Shown: piece by piece, positions 1-5,582 of the stretch | How positions within the stretch are numbered: the first letter of the stretch is position 1 | Layout of the letters: each line of letters opens with the position of its first letter | Source of the DNA: Thermoplasmata archaeon | Lineage (GTDB): Archaea; Thermoplasmatota; Thermoplasmata; Lutacidiplasmatales; UBA184 | Direction of reading: 5' to 3' | Assembly: GCA_030039995.1 (NCBI GenBank) | Contig: JASHUL010000154.1 | Coordinates: 1-7,180, forward strand | DNA: 7,180 bases | Position numbers and translations under genes: made by a program | The notes under the pieces: model-generated | Database searches by the model: none | Told to the model about the DNA's origin: nothing | Seen by the model: only the letters and a program-made list of their open reading frames with translations

Positions 1-795
1 GCGACGTACTCCAACGGGACCCCGGCCCCCGGGGTCGTCGTGCCGGTGAACTTCGAGTCACCCACCGAGTATCCGTCGGTCACCCTCGGGCCGACGAACG
101 CCTCGGGAGGCGCCGTCCTCGACGACCTTCCGGTCGGGGCGACGGTGGCGAACGTCACCGTCGAGGGCTCTCGGTTCTCGTTGATCCACTACTCCGTCAC
201 GACCCCCGAGCCGGGCGTCGTACTGGTCGGAGTGGTGGTGGCGCCCGGGGCGCCGGGAGGCTGCCTCCCCGGCGGATGCTCGATCCGGTTCAACGAGCAC
301 GGGCTCGGTTCCGGAGTCGCTTGGTGGGTCTCGGTGACCGGACCCGAGTCGCAGCTCCTCAACTCGTCGGGCACGACGATCGGCTTCGTACTGGAGAACG
401 GAACGTACCGCTACTCCCTCGGCGCCGCGTCGGGCTTCAACGCGAGCGTCTCCGAGGGGACGTTCGTCCTTCCGAGCTCCACCTCGGCGATCTCGGTGAA
501 CTTCACGAGCGCGCCGTCGTCCACCACGGGCCCCCCTCCGCCGACCCAGACCTCTCTCCTCACCGGGGAGATGGTCGCCATCACGGGCGTCGGGGTCGTG
601 GTCGCGGGAGTCCTGGCGGTCGGGATCTACCGGACCGTCCGTCCCCGTCCGGCCCCCCGTGCTCGCCGGGTGCGGGTCGGTGAGGGCGGCCGAGGAGCCG
701 CCCCGGTTCCCCACTCCTGGCGTTCGCCGGGGGGTGCCGCCTCCCGGGGGAACACGTACAGCGCGCCCCCCAGCTACTCTCGTCGGCTGCGATAG
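1..795 (+). CDS. C-terminal part of a membrane-anchored archaeal surface protein
   Basis: The reading frame is open from the first base, so the N-terminus lies outside the window; 264 codons are visible, numbered here from base 1. Residues about 1-80 look like a beta-sandwich domain of carboxypeptidase-regulatory type (NGTPAPGV, then TNASGGAVLDDLPVG). A CLPGGC cysteine pair (C88, C93) follows. Residues 94-169 form a second beta domain starting FNEHGLGSG and rich in aromatics; this 'FxExGLxxGxxW' domain is frequent in Thermoplasmata extracellular proteins. A Ser/Thr/Pro stalk (170-190), one transmembrane helix (191-210) and a 54-residue cytoplasmic tail with 13 Arg and no Lys follow. Seven N-glycosylation sequons (N5, N33, N51, N121, N133, N147, N167) all lie before the helix, supporting an outside orientation. 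It is probably a cell-surface binding or stalk protein. Any enzymatic domain would be upstream and unseen, so the ligand is unknown. Confidence 0.75.
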   Translation, partial: ATYSNGTPAPGVVVPVNFESPTEYPSVTLGPTNASGGAVLDDLPVGATVANVTVEGSRFSLIHYSVTTPEPGVVLVGVVVAPGAPGGCLPGGCSIRFNEHGLGSGVAWWVSVTGPESQLLNSSGTTIGFVLENGTYRYSLGAASGFNASVSEGTFVLPSSTSAISVNFTSAPSSTTGPPPPTQTSLLTGEMVAITGVGVVVAGVLAVGIYRTVRPRPAPRARRVRVGEGGRGAAPVPHSWRSPGGAASRGNTYSAPPSYSRRLR

Positions 796-966
796 CCGGT
801 CGACACGCCCCCCTCGGGCCCGTCGCTCGTCGGACGCCCTACGTTCGTCGTTCGCGCCGGGCGGGGTCCCCGGGCGCACGATCCCGACGGCGGTGTCGAG
901 TCGTTCGAGGACGAGGCTCGACGCCCCAGGCCACGGTACCTCCACGTTGGTCTCGCCCGGGTGAAT

Positions 967-1010
967 GGTTTATATTATATAGTAATGCAAACTTACACTT
1001 ACGGTATACC
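967..1010 (+). promoter_or_regulatory. Hsp20 promoter with TATA box, tandem hexamer and palindrome
   Basis: An AT-rich island interrupts very GC-rich DNA. The TATA box TTTATATTATATAG (969-982) predicts a transcription start near base 1000, giving a leader of about 25 bases. Just before or at that point lie a tandem hexamer ACTTAC-ACTTAC (991-1002), a GTAA-N7-TTAC inverted pair (982-996) and an 8-base perfect palindrome GGTATACC (1003-1010). This is where archaeal repressors such as the heat-shock regulator Phr act, so one of these elements may be an operator; that is inference. The rest of the spacer (796-966) is GC-rich, and I see no gene, RNA or repeat in it. Confidence 0.75.
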
Positions 1011-1013
1011 CCT

Positions 1014-1020
1014 GAGGTGA
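1014..1020 (+). promoter_or_regulatory. Strong Shine-Dalgarno site of the Hsp20 gene
   Basis: GAGGTGA matches seven consecutive bases of the canonical archaeal Shine-Dalgarno sequence GGAGGTGAT and stands 4 bases before the ATG at 1025. It fixes the start codon. It also shows that this gene is translated from a leadered mRNA, unlike several leaderless neighbours. Confidence 0.8.
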
Positions 1021-1024
1021 ACCG

Positions 1025-1516
1025 ATGACCGTAGAGATCAAGAAAGTGGAGACCGCCAACGACCCCTGGACCGACATCGACCTCGCCCTGGCTCAGTCCC
1101 GCGCGGAGTTCTTCCGCACGTTCGGCCTCGAGCCGTTCGCGGCGCTGTTCCCGCCCAGCGAGGCGACGGACGCACCCCGCTACCTGCGGGCCCCGCGCGT
1201 CGACGTCACCGACACCGGCACCGCGTACCGCATCGTCGCCGATGTCCCCGGGATCCCGAAGGAGCAGCTCGATATCCGCGTCCGGGGAACGGACGTGGAG
1301 ATCCGAGGCGAGAACGCGCAGGAGTCCGAGGAGAAGAAGAAGGACTACGTCCACCGGGAGCGGACGTACTCGGGCTTCTATCGCCACCTCGAGATGCCCG
1401 AGCCCGTCGTCGGGACCGACGCGAAGGCGAAGGTCGAGAACGGCGTCCTCGAGCTCGAGCTGCCGAAGGTGACCCCGACCCCGTCGGCCGACGAGGTCAA
1501 GGTCGCCGTCGCGTAA
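1025..1516 (+). CDS. hsp20: Small heat-shock protein, Hsp20/alpha-crystallin family
   Basis: ATP-independent cytosolic chaperone that holds unfolding proteins in a refoldable state. The 163 residues have the standard three-part layout. An N-terminal arm (1-56) carries helical and aromatic segments such as RAEFFRTFGLEPF. The alpha-crystallin domain spans about 57-149: PRVDVTDTGTAYRIVADVPG, then DVEIRGE, then the diagnostic AKVENGVLELELPK at 135-148. The short tail contains V158-K-V160, a plausible I/V-x-I/V motif for oligomer assembly. Length is typical of archaeal and class A bacterial sHSPs. The ATG is fixed by a strong ribosome-binding site. The gene has its own promoter and a 3' hairpin, so it is probably monocistronic. 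The charged EESEEKKKDY-like stretch (about 100-109) lies in the expected loop between beta strands 5 and 7. Family assignment is firm; heat induction is inferred. Confidence 0.96.
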   Translation: MTVEIKKVETANDPWTDIDLALAQSRAEFFRTFGLEPFAALFPPSEATDAPRYLRAPRVDVTDTGTAYRIVADVPGIPKEQLDIRVRGTDVEIRGENAQESEEKKKDYVHRERTYSGFYRHLEMPEPVVGTDAKAKVENGVLELELPKVTPTPSADEVKVAVA

Positions 1517-1533
1517 GCCCGCCTCCCCAACCC

Positions 1534-1558
1534 ACCCCGGGCGCGGGGCGCCCGGGGT
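1534..1558 (+). terminator. Strong GC hairpin after the Hsp20 gene
   Basis: A perfect inverted repeat of 11 bp (1534-1544 pairing with 1548-1558) encloses a GGG loop, 17 bases after the Hsp20 stop. It is followed by TCCCCC (C-rich) and not by a T-run, so it is not a classical intrinsic terminator. It may block 3' decay or cause pausing, or help separate Hsp20 from the next gene. Confidence 0.5.
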
Positions 1559-1648
1559 CCCCCGTATCGTAGCGGCCGAGCGACCCTCCGGTCACGCCGG
1601 TCCGTCGGGCTGATGTACGCCCGCGCCCTCGTTTATCCGGGGCCGAGA

Positions 1649-1960
1649 ATGTACTGCGCTCAGTGCGGCCGCGAGATCCCGGCCGGAAGCCCGACGTGCC
1701 CTGCCTGTGGCTTTAACGCGATGGGAGCGAGCCCCGGCCGCGGTTCCGGTCGCGTCACGTTCGAGGAGGCCCTCGCGGAGGTCCGGCGCGCGGCGAAGGA
1801 CCTCGGCCGGTCGGCCGAGCGGTTGTCGCGGCAGGTGTCGTCCGAGGCCCGGAAGGCCGCGAAGGACCCGACCGGTACCGCGCGACGCGGCGCCCGCAAG
1901 GCAGCTCAGGAGCTGCATCGCGTCGCGGACGACGTCGAGCGGCTCTTGCGCGACCTGTAA
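1649..1960 (+). CDS. Small zinc-ribbon protein with a helical C-terminal half
   Basis: A 103-residue protein. The N-terminus is a single zinc ribbon with ligands C3, C6, C17 and C20 (CxxC-x10-CxxC, knuckles CAQCG and CPACG). After a Gly/Ser/Pro linker (about 24-34), residues 35-103 are charged and Ala-rich, predicted as amphipathic helices (FEEALAEVRRAAKDLG, AAQELHRVADDVERLLRDL), with a central Arg/Lys-rich part. The ribbon has the same spacing as the one in the zinc-ribbon/LOR protein of this window. No catalytic motif is visible; an adaptor or nucleic-acid/membrane-associated role is possible but unproven. I chose the ATG at 1649 because such proteins usually begin directly at the ribbon (MYCAQCG); an in-frame ATG at 1613 would add 12 residues. 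A TTTAT stands at 1632-1636, too close to be a standard TATA box for 1649, so the start is not certain. Confidence 0.72.
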   Translation: MYCAQCGREIPAGSPTCPACGFNAMGASPGRGSGRVTFEEALAEVRRAAKDLGRSAERLSRQVSSEARKAAKDPTGTARRGARKAAQELHRVADDVERLLRDL

Positions 1961-1973
1961 CCCCGGCGTCTGA

Positions 1974-2026
1974 TCCCCCGCCGTTGGGCTCCCTTCGCGG
2001 GTGCGAAGCATCTTGTGACCGGGGGA
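1974..2026 (+). other. Nested inverted repeats between the zinc-ribbon and SSB-like genes
   Basis: An outer 7-bp stem (TCCCCCG at 1974-1980 with CGGGGGA at 2020-2026) encloses an inner hairpin with a 6-bp stem and GGGT loop (CTTCGC at 1993-1998 with GCGAAG at 2003-2008). There is no T-run, so a terminator is not obvious. The outer right arm overlaps the only purine-rich stretch before the SSB-like gene. It could be a leader structure or a chance GC-rich fold. Confidence 0.3.
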
Positions 2027-2040
2027 GTTGGCGCGCATCG

Positions 2041-2349
2041 ATGACGGTCGGAGCCCCCCCGAAAACGTTCATCTCGGACCTGCGCCCGGGACGGGTCGCC
2101 ACCTTCGAAGCGACGGTCGCTCACCTCGAGGCGGCCCGAGATGTCGAGCAGCGGACGGGCGCCACGACCCGAGTCCGACGAGGAACGCTGCGCGACGGGA
2201 CCGGGGAGATCACCCTCGTGCTCTGGGGCCGGGAGGTCGACCTCGTGGGGGAAGGCGACTCGGTGCGGATCGTGGAAGGGTGGGTCAAGGACTACAAGGG
2301 ACGGCCGGAAGTGTCGCTCGGCCGGACCGGCAAGCTCGAAAAGCGGTGA
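2041..2349 (+). CDS. ssb: Single-OB-fold ssDNA-binding protein (SsoSSB/hSSB-like)
   Basis: A 102-residue protein that is essentially one OB fold (about 11-100). The sequence from LRDGTGEITLVLWG through EGDSVRI and EGW..DYKG to VSLG parallels the Sulfolobus SSB core. Three aromatics that contact ssDNA in that protein (W56, W75, F79) have counterparts with identical spacing here: W62, W81 and Y85. It probably binds ssDNA during replication, repair or recombination; binding RNA instead is possible. Unlike Sulfolobus SSB, it ends in KLEKR with no flexible acidic/Gly-rich tail, so protein partners that use that tail may be absent. Ferroplasma has a comparable single-OB protein beside a larger RPA. 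The ATG at 2041 is chosen because the OB fold begins about 10 residues later; an upstream in-frame TTG (1984) adds unconserved sequence. No good ribosome-binding site is visible. It is coupled to the next gene. Confidence 0.85.
   Translation: MTVGAPPKTFISDLRPGRVATFEATVAHLEAARDVEQRTGATTRVRRGTLRDGTGEITLVLWGREVDLVGEGDSVRIVEGWVKDYKGRPEVSLGRTGKLEKR
2345..2349 (+). promoter_or_regulatory. Ribosome-binding site overlapping the SSB-like stop codon
   Basis: GGTGA, whose last three bases are the TGA stop of the SSB-like gene, stands 6 bases before the GTG at 2356. It supports the GTG start and implies translational coupling between the two genes. Confidence 0.6.
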
Positions 2350-2355
2350 CCTCGC

Positions 2356-2835
2356 GTGACCTGGGACAGTTTCTTCAGCGCCGAGGTCGGGGCGGCCGCG
2401 GCGCTCGCGGGGTTGATCTTCGTCGGCATCTCGATCAACCTCCAGCGGATCCTCGGGCTCCCGATGATCGCCCGTCGGGCGTTCCAGGCGCTGCTCGTCC
2501 TGCTCGGGATCCTCGCGGTCGTCTCGATCCTGCTCGTTCCCGGCCTCACCGGCGCGGACGCCGGAGCGAGCGTCCTGGTCGTCGCGGTCCTGCTCCTGCT
2601 GACGCTCGACATCATCGAGGTGAACAACTGGAAAGGCGCCGAGGTGAAGATACGCCGGCTCCTCTTCCAGCACACGGTCGAGATCCAGCTTCCGCCGGCG
2701 TTGATGGTGCTCGGAGGGGTGTCCCTCGCGCTCGGCAACCCCTGGGCGCTCTACTGGTTCCTGCCCGCGACGCTCCTCAGCTTCCTGGTCGCGCTCATCG
2801 AAGCCTGGGTGATCACGGTCGAGATCCTGCGCTGA
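2356..2835 (+). CDS. Small integral membrane protein of unknown function (about five TM segments)
   Basis: 159 residues, almost entirely hydrophobic. Likely membrane segments are 11-29, 42-62, 69-88, 111-128 and 129-154. The N-terminus (WDSFFSAEVGAAAALAGLIFVGISINLQRIL) resembles a widespread family of small bacterial and archaeal membrane proteins that is usually left hypothetical, so I give no function. Fixed-charge residues include E10 at the start of segment 1, D85 and E88 at the end of segment 3, and a basic loop (K93-R101) between segments 3 and 4. There is no signal peptide or catalytic motif. GTG start, 6 bases after the SSB-like gene, with a ribosome-binding site over that gene's stop, so the two are surely co-transcribed. 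Its stop is 4 bases from the stop of the convergent exporter gene. Whether the pairing with an SSB is functional is open. Confidence 0.8.
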   Translation: MTWDSFFSAEVGAAAALAGLIFVGISINLQRILGLPMIARRAFQALLVLLGILAVVSILLVPGLTGADAGASVLVVAVLLLLTLDIIEVNNWKGAEVKIRRLLFQHTVEIQLPPALMVLGGVSLALGNPWALYWFLPATLLSFLVALIEAWVITVEILR

Positions 2836-2839
2836 GCGT

Positions 2840-4477
2840 TCAGTCCGTCGGCGCGGCGGGGGCGGCCCCGCCGGTGGCGGACGGGCTCGCGGTCCCGCCG
2901 GCGACGACCGCGGTCGTGTCGCTCCGCTCCCCGTTCTCCGCGAACCGGTAGTTCCGCAGGAAGGTCGCGAGGACCCCGCACGTGAGCGCCAGCACCGCCC
3001 CGGCGGCGAAGATCCCGTGGAACGCCGCCATCGTCGGCAGGACGACCGTGACCGGGCCGTTCGGCCCGACGACCCCGGTGGCGAAGACGGCGGTGAAGCT
3101 CGCGAGGATCGTCGCGACGAGGACGGGTCCGATGCTCGCGCCGAGGTCCTGGAACATCTCGGCCATCCCGGTCTGGATGCCCGTCTCGCCCCGACGGGAG
3201 GAGAGGACGACCATGTTCGTCACCGCGATGATCATCGCGACCAGGCCGACGAAGACGGGGATCGGGGTGACGAGCAGCTCGACGTACGTGTGGCCGAAGA
3301 GGAGGGTGAGGAGGAAGCCGACGGTCGCGAGCGCGGAGCCGAGCATCATCACCGGCTTCGGGCCGAAGCGAGAGATCGCCCGACCGACGAACGGGGCCGC
3401 GACGAGCATCGACATCGTGGTCGGGAGACTGAGCACGCCGAACTCGAACACGGAGCGTCCGAGCCCGACGATCGGTGTCTCGACCAGGATCGTGAGCCCG
3501 ACGAAACCGAGGAAGATGCTGACCCCGACCAGGAGCGCGGTGAAGTAGCTGATCGCCAGGTTGCGTTCCCGGAACCGTTCCAGGTGGATCATCGGGTCCG
3601 CCGCGGTCCGCTCGCGCCAGTAGAACAGGACGGCGAGGACCGCGGAGACCGCGAACAGCTCGGGCACCCCGATCGGCAGCGCCCCGAGCCGGACCGCGGC
3701 CACGGACCCCCAGCCCCAGGCCGGTCCTTGGGAGAGCCCGACCAGGAACGTCGCGAGCGCGGCGCCGAGGAACGCGGCCCCGGGAACGTCGAGGCGGACG
3801 GCGAGCCGGTGGCGCGACTCCGGGAGCGTGACGACCGTGGTCGCGAGGATCACCGCGGCGAACGGGATCACGAGGTGGTAGGCGACCTGCCAGCCGTACG
3901 TTTGGATCACCCACGCGCCCCCGAACAGCCCGAGCGCCGCTCCGATCGCGAACATCGCCGCGATCAGGCCCTGCGCCTGACCGACCTGCGCCGGCGGCAG
4001 CTCCTCACCGACCATCGCGAAGGCGAGCGGGAACATCGCGAGCCCGACGCCCTGGAGGCCCCGGACGGCGATCAGGAGGTAGACGGCGTCGAAGCGGGAG
4101 AGGCCGGCGGCGGCCGCGATCTGCGGCGTGAAGCCCGTCAGCGCGACCGCGACCGAGTAGATCGTGAGGACGACCAGGAGGATCCGCTTCTTTCCGTAGA
4201 TGTCGCCGAGCTTCGCGAAGAGCGGGGTCGTCGACACGCCGACCAAGAGGTAGGCGGAGACGACCCAGGCGATGGTCGTGTAGGGAACCCCGTCGAAGAA
4301 CGCGACGAGGGTCGGGAGCGCCGGGACGAGCATCGTCTCGACGTAGTTCACCATCAGGGCGGCCGCCGCGAGGAGGATGAGGATCGCCGCGCCGCGGCGC
4401 GCGGAGAGTTTCGACGCGGCCTCGCGGGGGGGAGTCGCGTCGGGGGCGGCGACGGCGGGGTTCGCGACGGCGGTCAT
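2840..4477 (-). CDS. MFS multidrug exporter, DHA2 (EmrB/QacA) type
   Basis: A 545-residue major facilitator protein, probably a proton-driven exporter of drugs or other amphipathic compounds in the cytoplasmic membrane. After a 29-residue Ala/Pro-rich cytoplasmic N-terminus, TM1 contains VNYVETMLVPALP (43-55), the position of the DHA2 D1 motif. Motif A, AKLGDIYGKKR, is at 88-98. The RGLQGVG segment is at 139-145. An antiporter motif C-like stretch (AIGAALGLFGG, 177-187) lies in TM5. Length and the number of hydrophobic segments fit the 14-TM group, with extra helices about 232-290. The tail (512-545) is Ser/Thr/Ala/Pro-rich and probably disordered. The ATG at 4477 is preferred because a TATA-like box lies 22-30 bases upstream (leaderless) and the open frame further upstream codes for non-membrane sequence. 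It is divergent from an Lrp-like regulator that probably controls it. The substrate cannot be read from sequence. Confidence 0.92.
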   Translation of the reverse strand: MTAVANPAVAAPDATPPREAASKLSARRGAAILILLAAAALMVNYVETMLVPALPTLVAFFDGVPYTTIAWVVSAYLLVGVSTTPLFAKLGDIYGKKRILLVVLTIYSVAVALTGFTPQIAAAAGLSRFDAVYLLIAVRGLQGVGLAMFPLAFAMVGEELPPAQVGQAQGLIAAMFAIGAALGLFGGAWVIQTYGWQVAYHLVIPFAAVILATTVVTLPESRHRLAVRLDVPGAAFLGAALATFLVGLSQGPAWGWGSVAAVRLGALPIGVPELFAVSAVLAVLFYWRERTAADPMIHLERFRERNLAISYFTALLVGVSIFLGFVGLTILVETPIVGLGRSVFEFGVLSLPTTMSMLVAAPFVGRAISRFGPKPVMMLGSALATVGFLLTLLFGHTYVELLVTPIPVFVGLVAMIIAVTNMVVLSSRRGETGIQTGMAEMFQDLGASIGPVLVATILASFTAVFATGVVGPNGPVTVVLPTMAAFHGIFAAGAVLALTCGVLATFLRNYRFAENGERSDTTAVVAGGTASPSATGGAAPAAPTD

Positions 4478-4498
4478 CGACCGAGGAAACACGAGCGG

Positions 4499-4519
4499 AG
4501 TATCAAACCCGAGCTCGGG
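4499..4519 (-). promoter_or_regulatory. Exporter promoter with adjacent 12-base palindrome
   Basis: On the minus strand TTTGATACT (4507-4499) lies 22-30 bases before the exporter ATG, the right place for a TATA box of a leaderless transcript. Directly upstream is CCCGAGCTCGGG (4508-4519), a perfect 12-base palindrome covering the BRE position where TFB binds. A dimeric regulator bound there could block initiation. The rest of the 145-base divergent spacer also holds TCCGA-C-TCGGA (4533-4543) and a TCCGAC/GTCGGA inverted pair (4533-4538 and 4584-4589). The regulator's own TATA box is unclear. Confidence 0.5.
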
Positions 4520-4622
4520 GCGACCGTCGAAATCCGACTCGGAGGGGCTCGGTGCGTCCGAATCTTGCGGCCGGGCCGTCCAAGTCGGAACCCTCATCTC
4601 GCGAGGGGGGTCTCGACGGAGC

Positions 4623-5582
4623 GTGAGCCCGGCGACCCTGCAGCCCGAGCCGCTCGACCTCGCCATCTTCCAGGAGATGTCCGGCGGCTGGGCGATCTCG
4701 TTGCCCGGGATCGACCCGCGGCTCAACCCGACCCGCATCGCGCGCCGGCTCCGGGTCGGCCGGGCGCGGGTCGCCCGTCGGCTGAAAGCGTGGAGTGACG
4801 CCGGGTTCCTGTTGCGCTACGACGTGTGGCTGAACCCGGCGCTGTTCGGCGCCGTCGGAGCGTTCTACAGCGTGCGGGTCGACCGACCCAGCGCCAAGCT
4901 CGGGCTCCTTTCACGATTCGGTCTCCTCGACGGCGCGGTCTCGGGCATGGAGTTCCTCGGCGAGTGGGTGACGTTCTCGGGAGTCGTCTCCGACGCGTCC
5001 GAGTTCGAGAGGGTCCGCGAGCTCCTGCGGGGATTCGAGGGCGTCCGCGAGGTGACCCCGCCGGACCCGTGGCCCGTCGTCGAGCCGCGGCGCAAGCTCA
5101 CCCCGCTCGACGTGCGGATCCTCCGCGCGCTCCGCCGCGCCCCCCGGGCGACCCTTGGGGCGATCGCCGCGCGCGCCGGGATCTCGGCCCGGACGATGAC
5201 GCGGCGCTACGGCGAACTGATCGACGACCGCGCCGCGTGGTTCGTCCCGGTCTTCGACTTCCGCGCCGTGAGCTCCCCGCTCGTCTCGCTCCTCGTCACC
5301 CTCGCCCCCGGCCGGTCGCCGACAGCCCTCCTCCAAGGGATCCGGGCCCGCTACCCGCTCGTGCTCGAGTTCGTGGGCAGTGACCCCGGTGACGCGCCCG
5401 CCCCGACCCCGCGCGCGTTCATCGTCCTGCCGCCGTCGGCGGCCCATCTCGAGGAGCTCGACCGGCACGTCGCGGGGCTCGAAGGGGTCGTCGCGGAGGA
5501 GTCGAACGTGATGGTGCGGATGCACACCTTCCCGGCGTGGTTCGACCGACGCCTCGCGGAGGCGGCGGCGCCTCGGCCGTGA
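4623..5582 (+). CDS. Tandem Lrp/AsnC-like transcriptional regulator (two HTH, two effector-type domains)
   Basis: A 319-residue DNA-binding protein with a duplicated layout. HTH 1 is about 10-68 (LDLAIFQEM; NPTRIARRLRVGRARVARRL; AGFLLRYDVWLNP). A RAM/ACT-like alpha-beta domain follows at 76-146 (GAFYSVRVD; EFERVRELLRGFEGVREV). HTH 2 is 158-205 (KLTPLDVRILRAL; TLGAIAARAGISARTMTRR), and a second alpha-beta domain spans 216-300 (SLLVTLAPG; AHLEELDRHVAGLEGVVAEESNV). This is twice the size of a classical Lrp. HTH 2 looks the more canonical; HTH 1 has a longer insert before its recognition region. The GTG at 4623 is chosen because HTH 1 starts about 10 residues later and GAGGGGGGT lies 11 bases upstream; the ATG at 4677 would cut the first helix. 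It is divergent from the exporter, which it may repress or induce. Siroheme decarboxylases (AhbA/B) share the AsnC fold, but the context favours a regulator. Confidence 0.78.
   Translation: MSPATLQPEPLDLAIFQEMSGGWAISLPGIDPRLNPTRIARRLRVGRARVARRLKAWSDAGFLLRYDVWLNPALFGAVGAFYSVRVDRPSAKLGLLSRFGLLDGAVSGMEFLGEWVTFSGVVSDASEFERVRELLRGFEGVREVTPPDPWPVVEPRRKLTPLDVRILRALRRAPRATLGAIAARAGISARTMTRRYGELIDDRAAWFVPVFDFRAVSSPLVSLLVTLAPGRSPTALLQGIRARYPLVLEFVGSDPGDAPAPTPRAFIVLPPSAAHLEELDRHVAGLEGVVAEESNVMVRMHTFPAWFDRRLAEAAAPRP

Noticed and set aside
58..945. 295-codon minus-strand frame over the surface protein and spacer
   Set aside because: Low-complexity Arg/Gly/Asp-rich sequence with no domain. The + strand encodes a coherent protein with sequons, stalk and membrane helix.
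796..966. Possible small gene in the spacer before Hsp20
   Set aside because: Frames here are Arg/Pro-rich with no start context, domain or conserved-looking pattern; treated as non-coding.
1632..1636. TTTAT as a TATA box for the small zinc-ribbon gene
   Set aside because: It lies only 13-17 bases before the preferred ATG, too close for an archaeal TATA box of a transcript that includes that start.
4557..4564. 8-mer TCCGAATC shared by the regulator/exporter spacer and the minus strand of the cNMP gene promoter (6053-6046)
   Set aside because: A shared 8-mer between two regions of about 100 bases is not unlikely by chance; no further copies or consistent spacing were seen, so I do not call a common operator.
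4478..4738. N-terminal extension of the exporter by 87 residues to an ATG at 4738
   Set aside because: The added residues are not membrane-like and overlap the regulator's coding region, and the TATA-like box at 4499-4507 would lie inside the gene.
3017..4798. 593-codon open frame on the + strand opposite the exporter gene
   Set aside because: It is the antisense shadow of a high-GC gene: composition is dominated by R, D, E and G with no recognisable domain, while the minus strand encodes a full MFS protein with its motifs.
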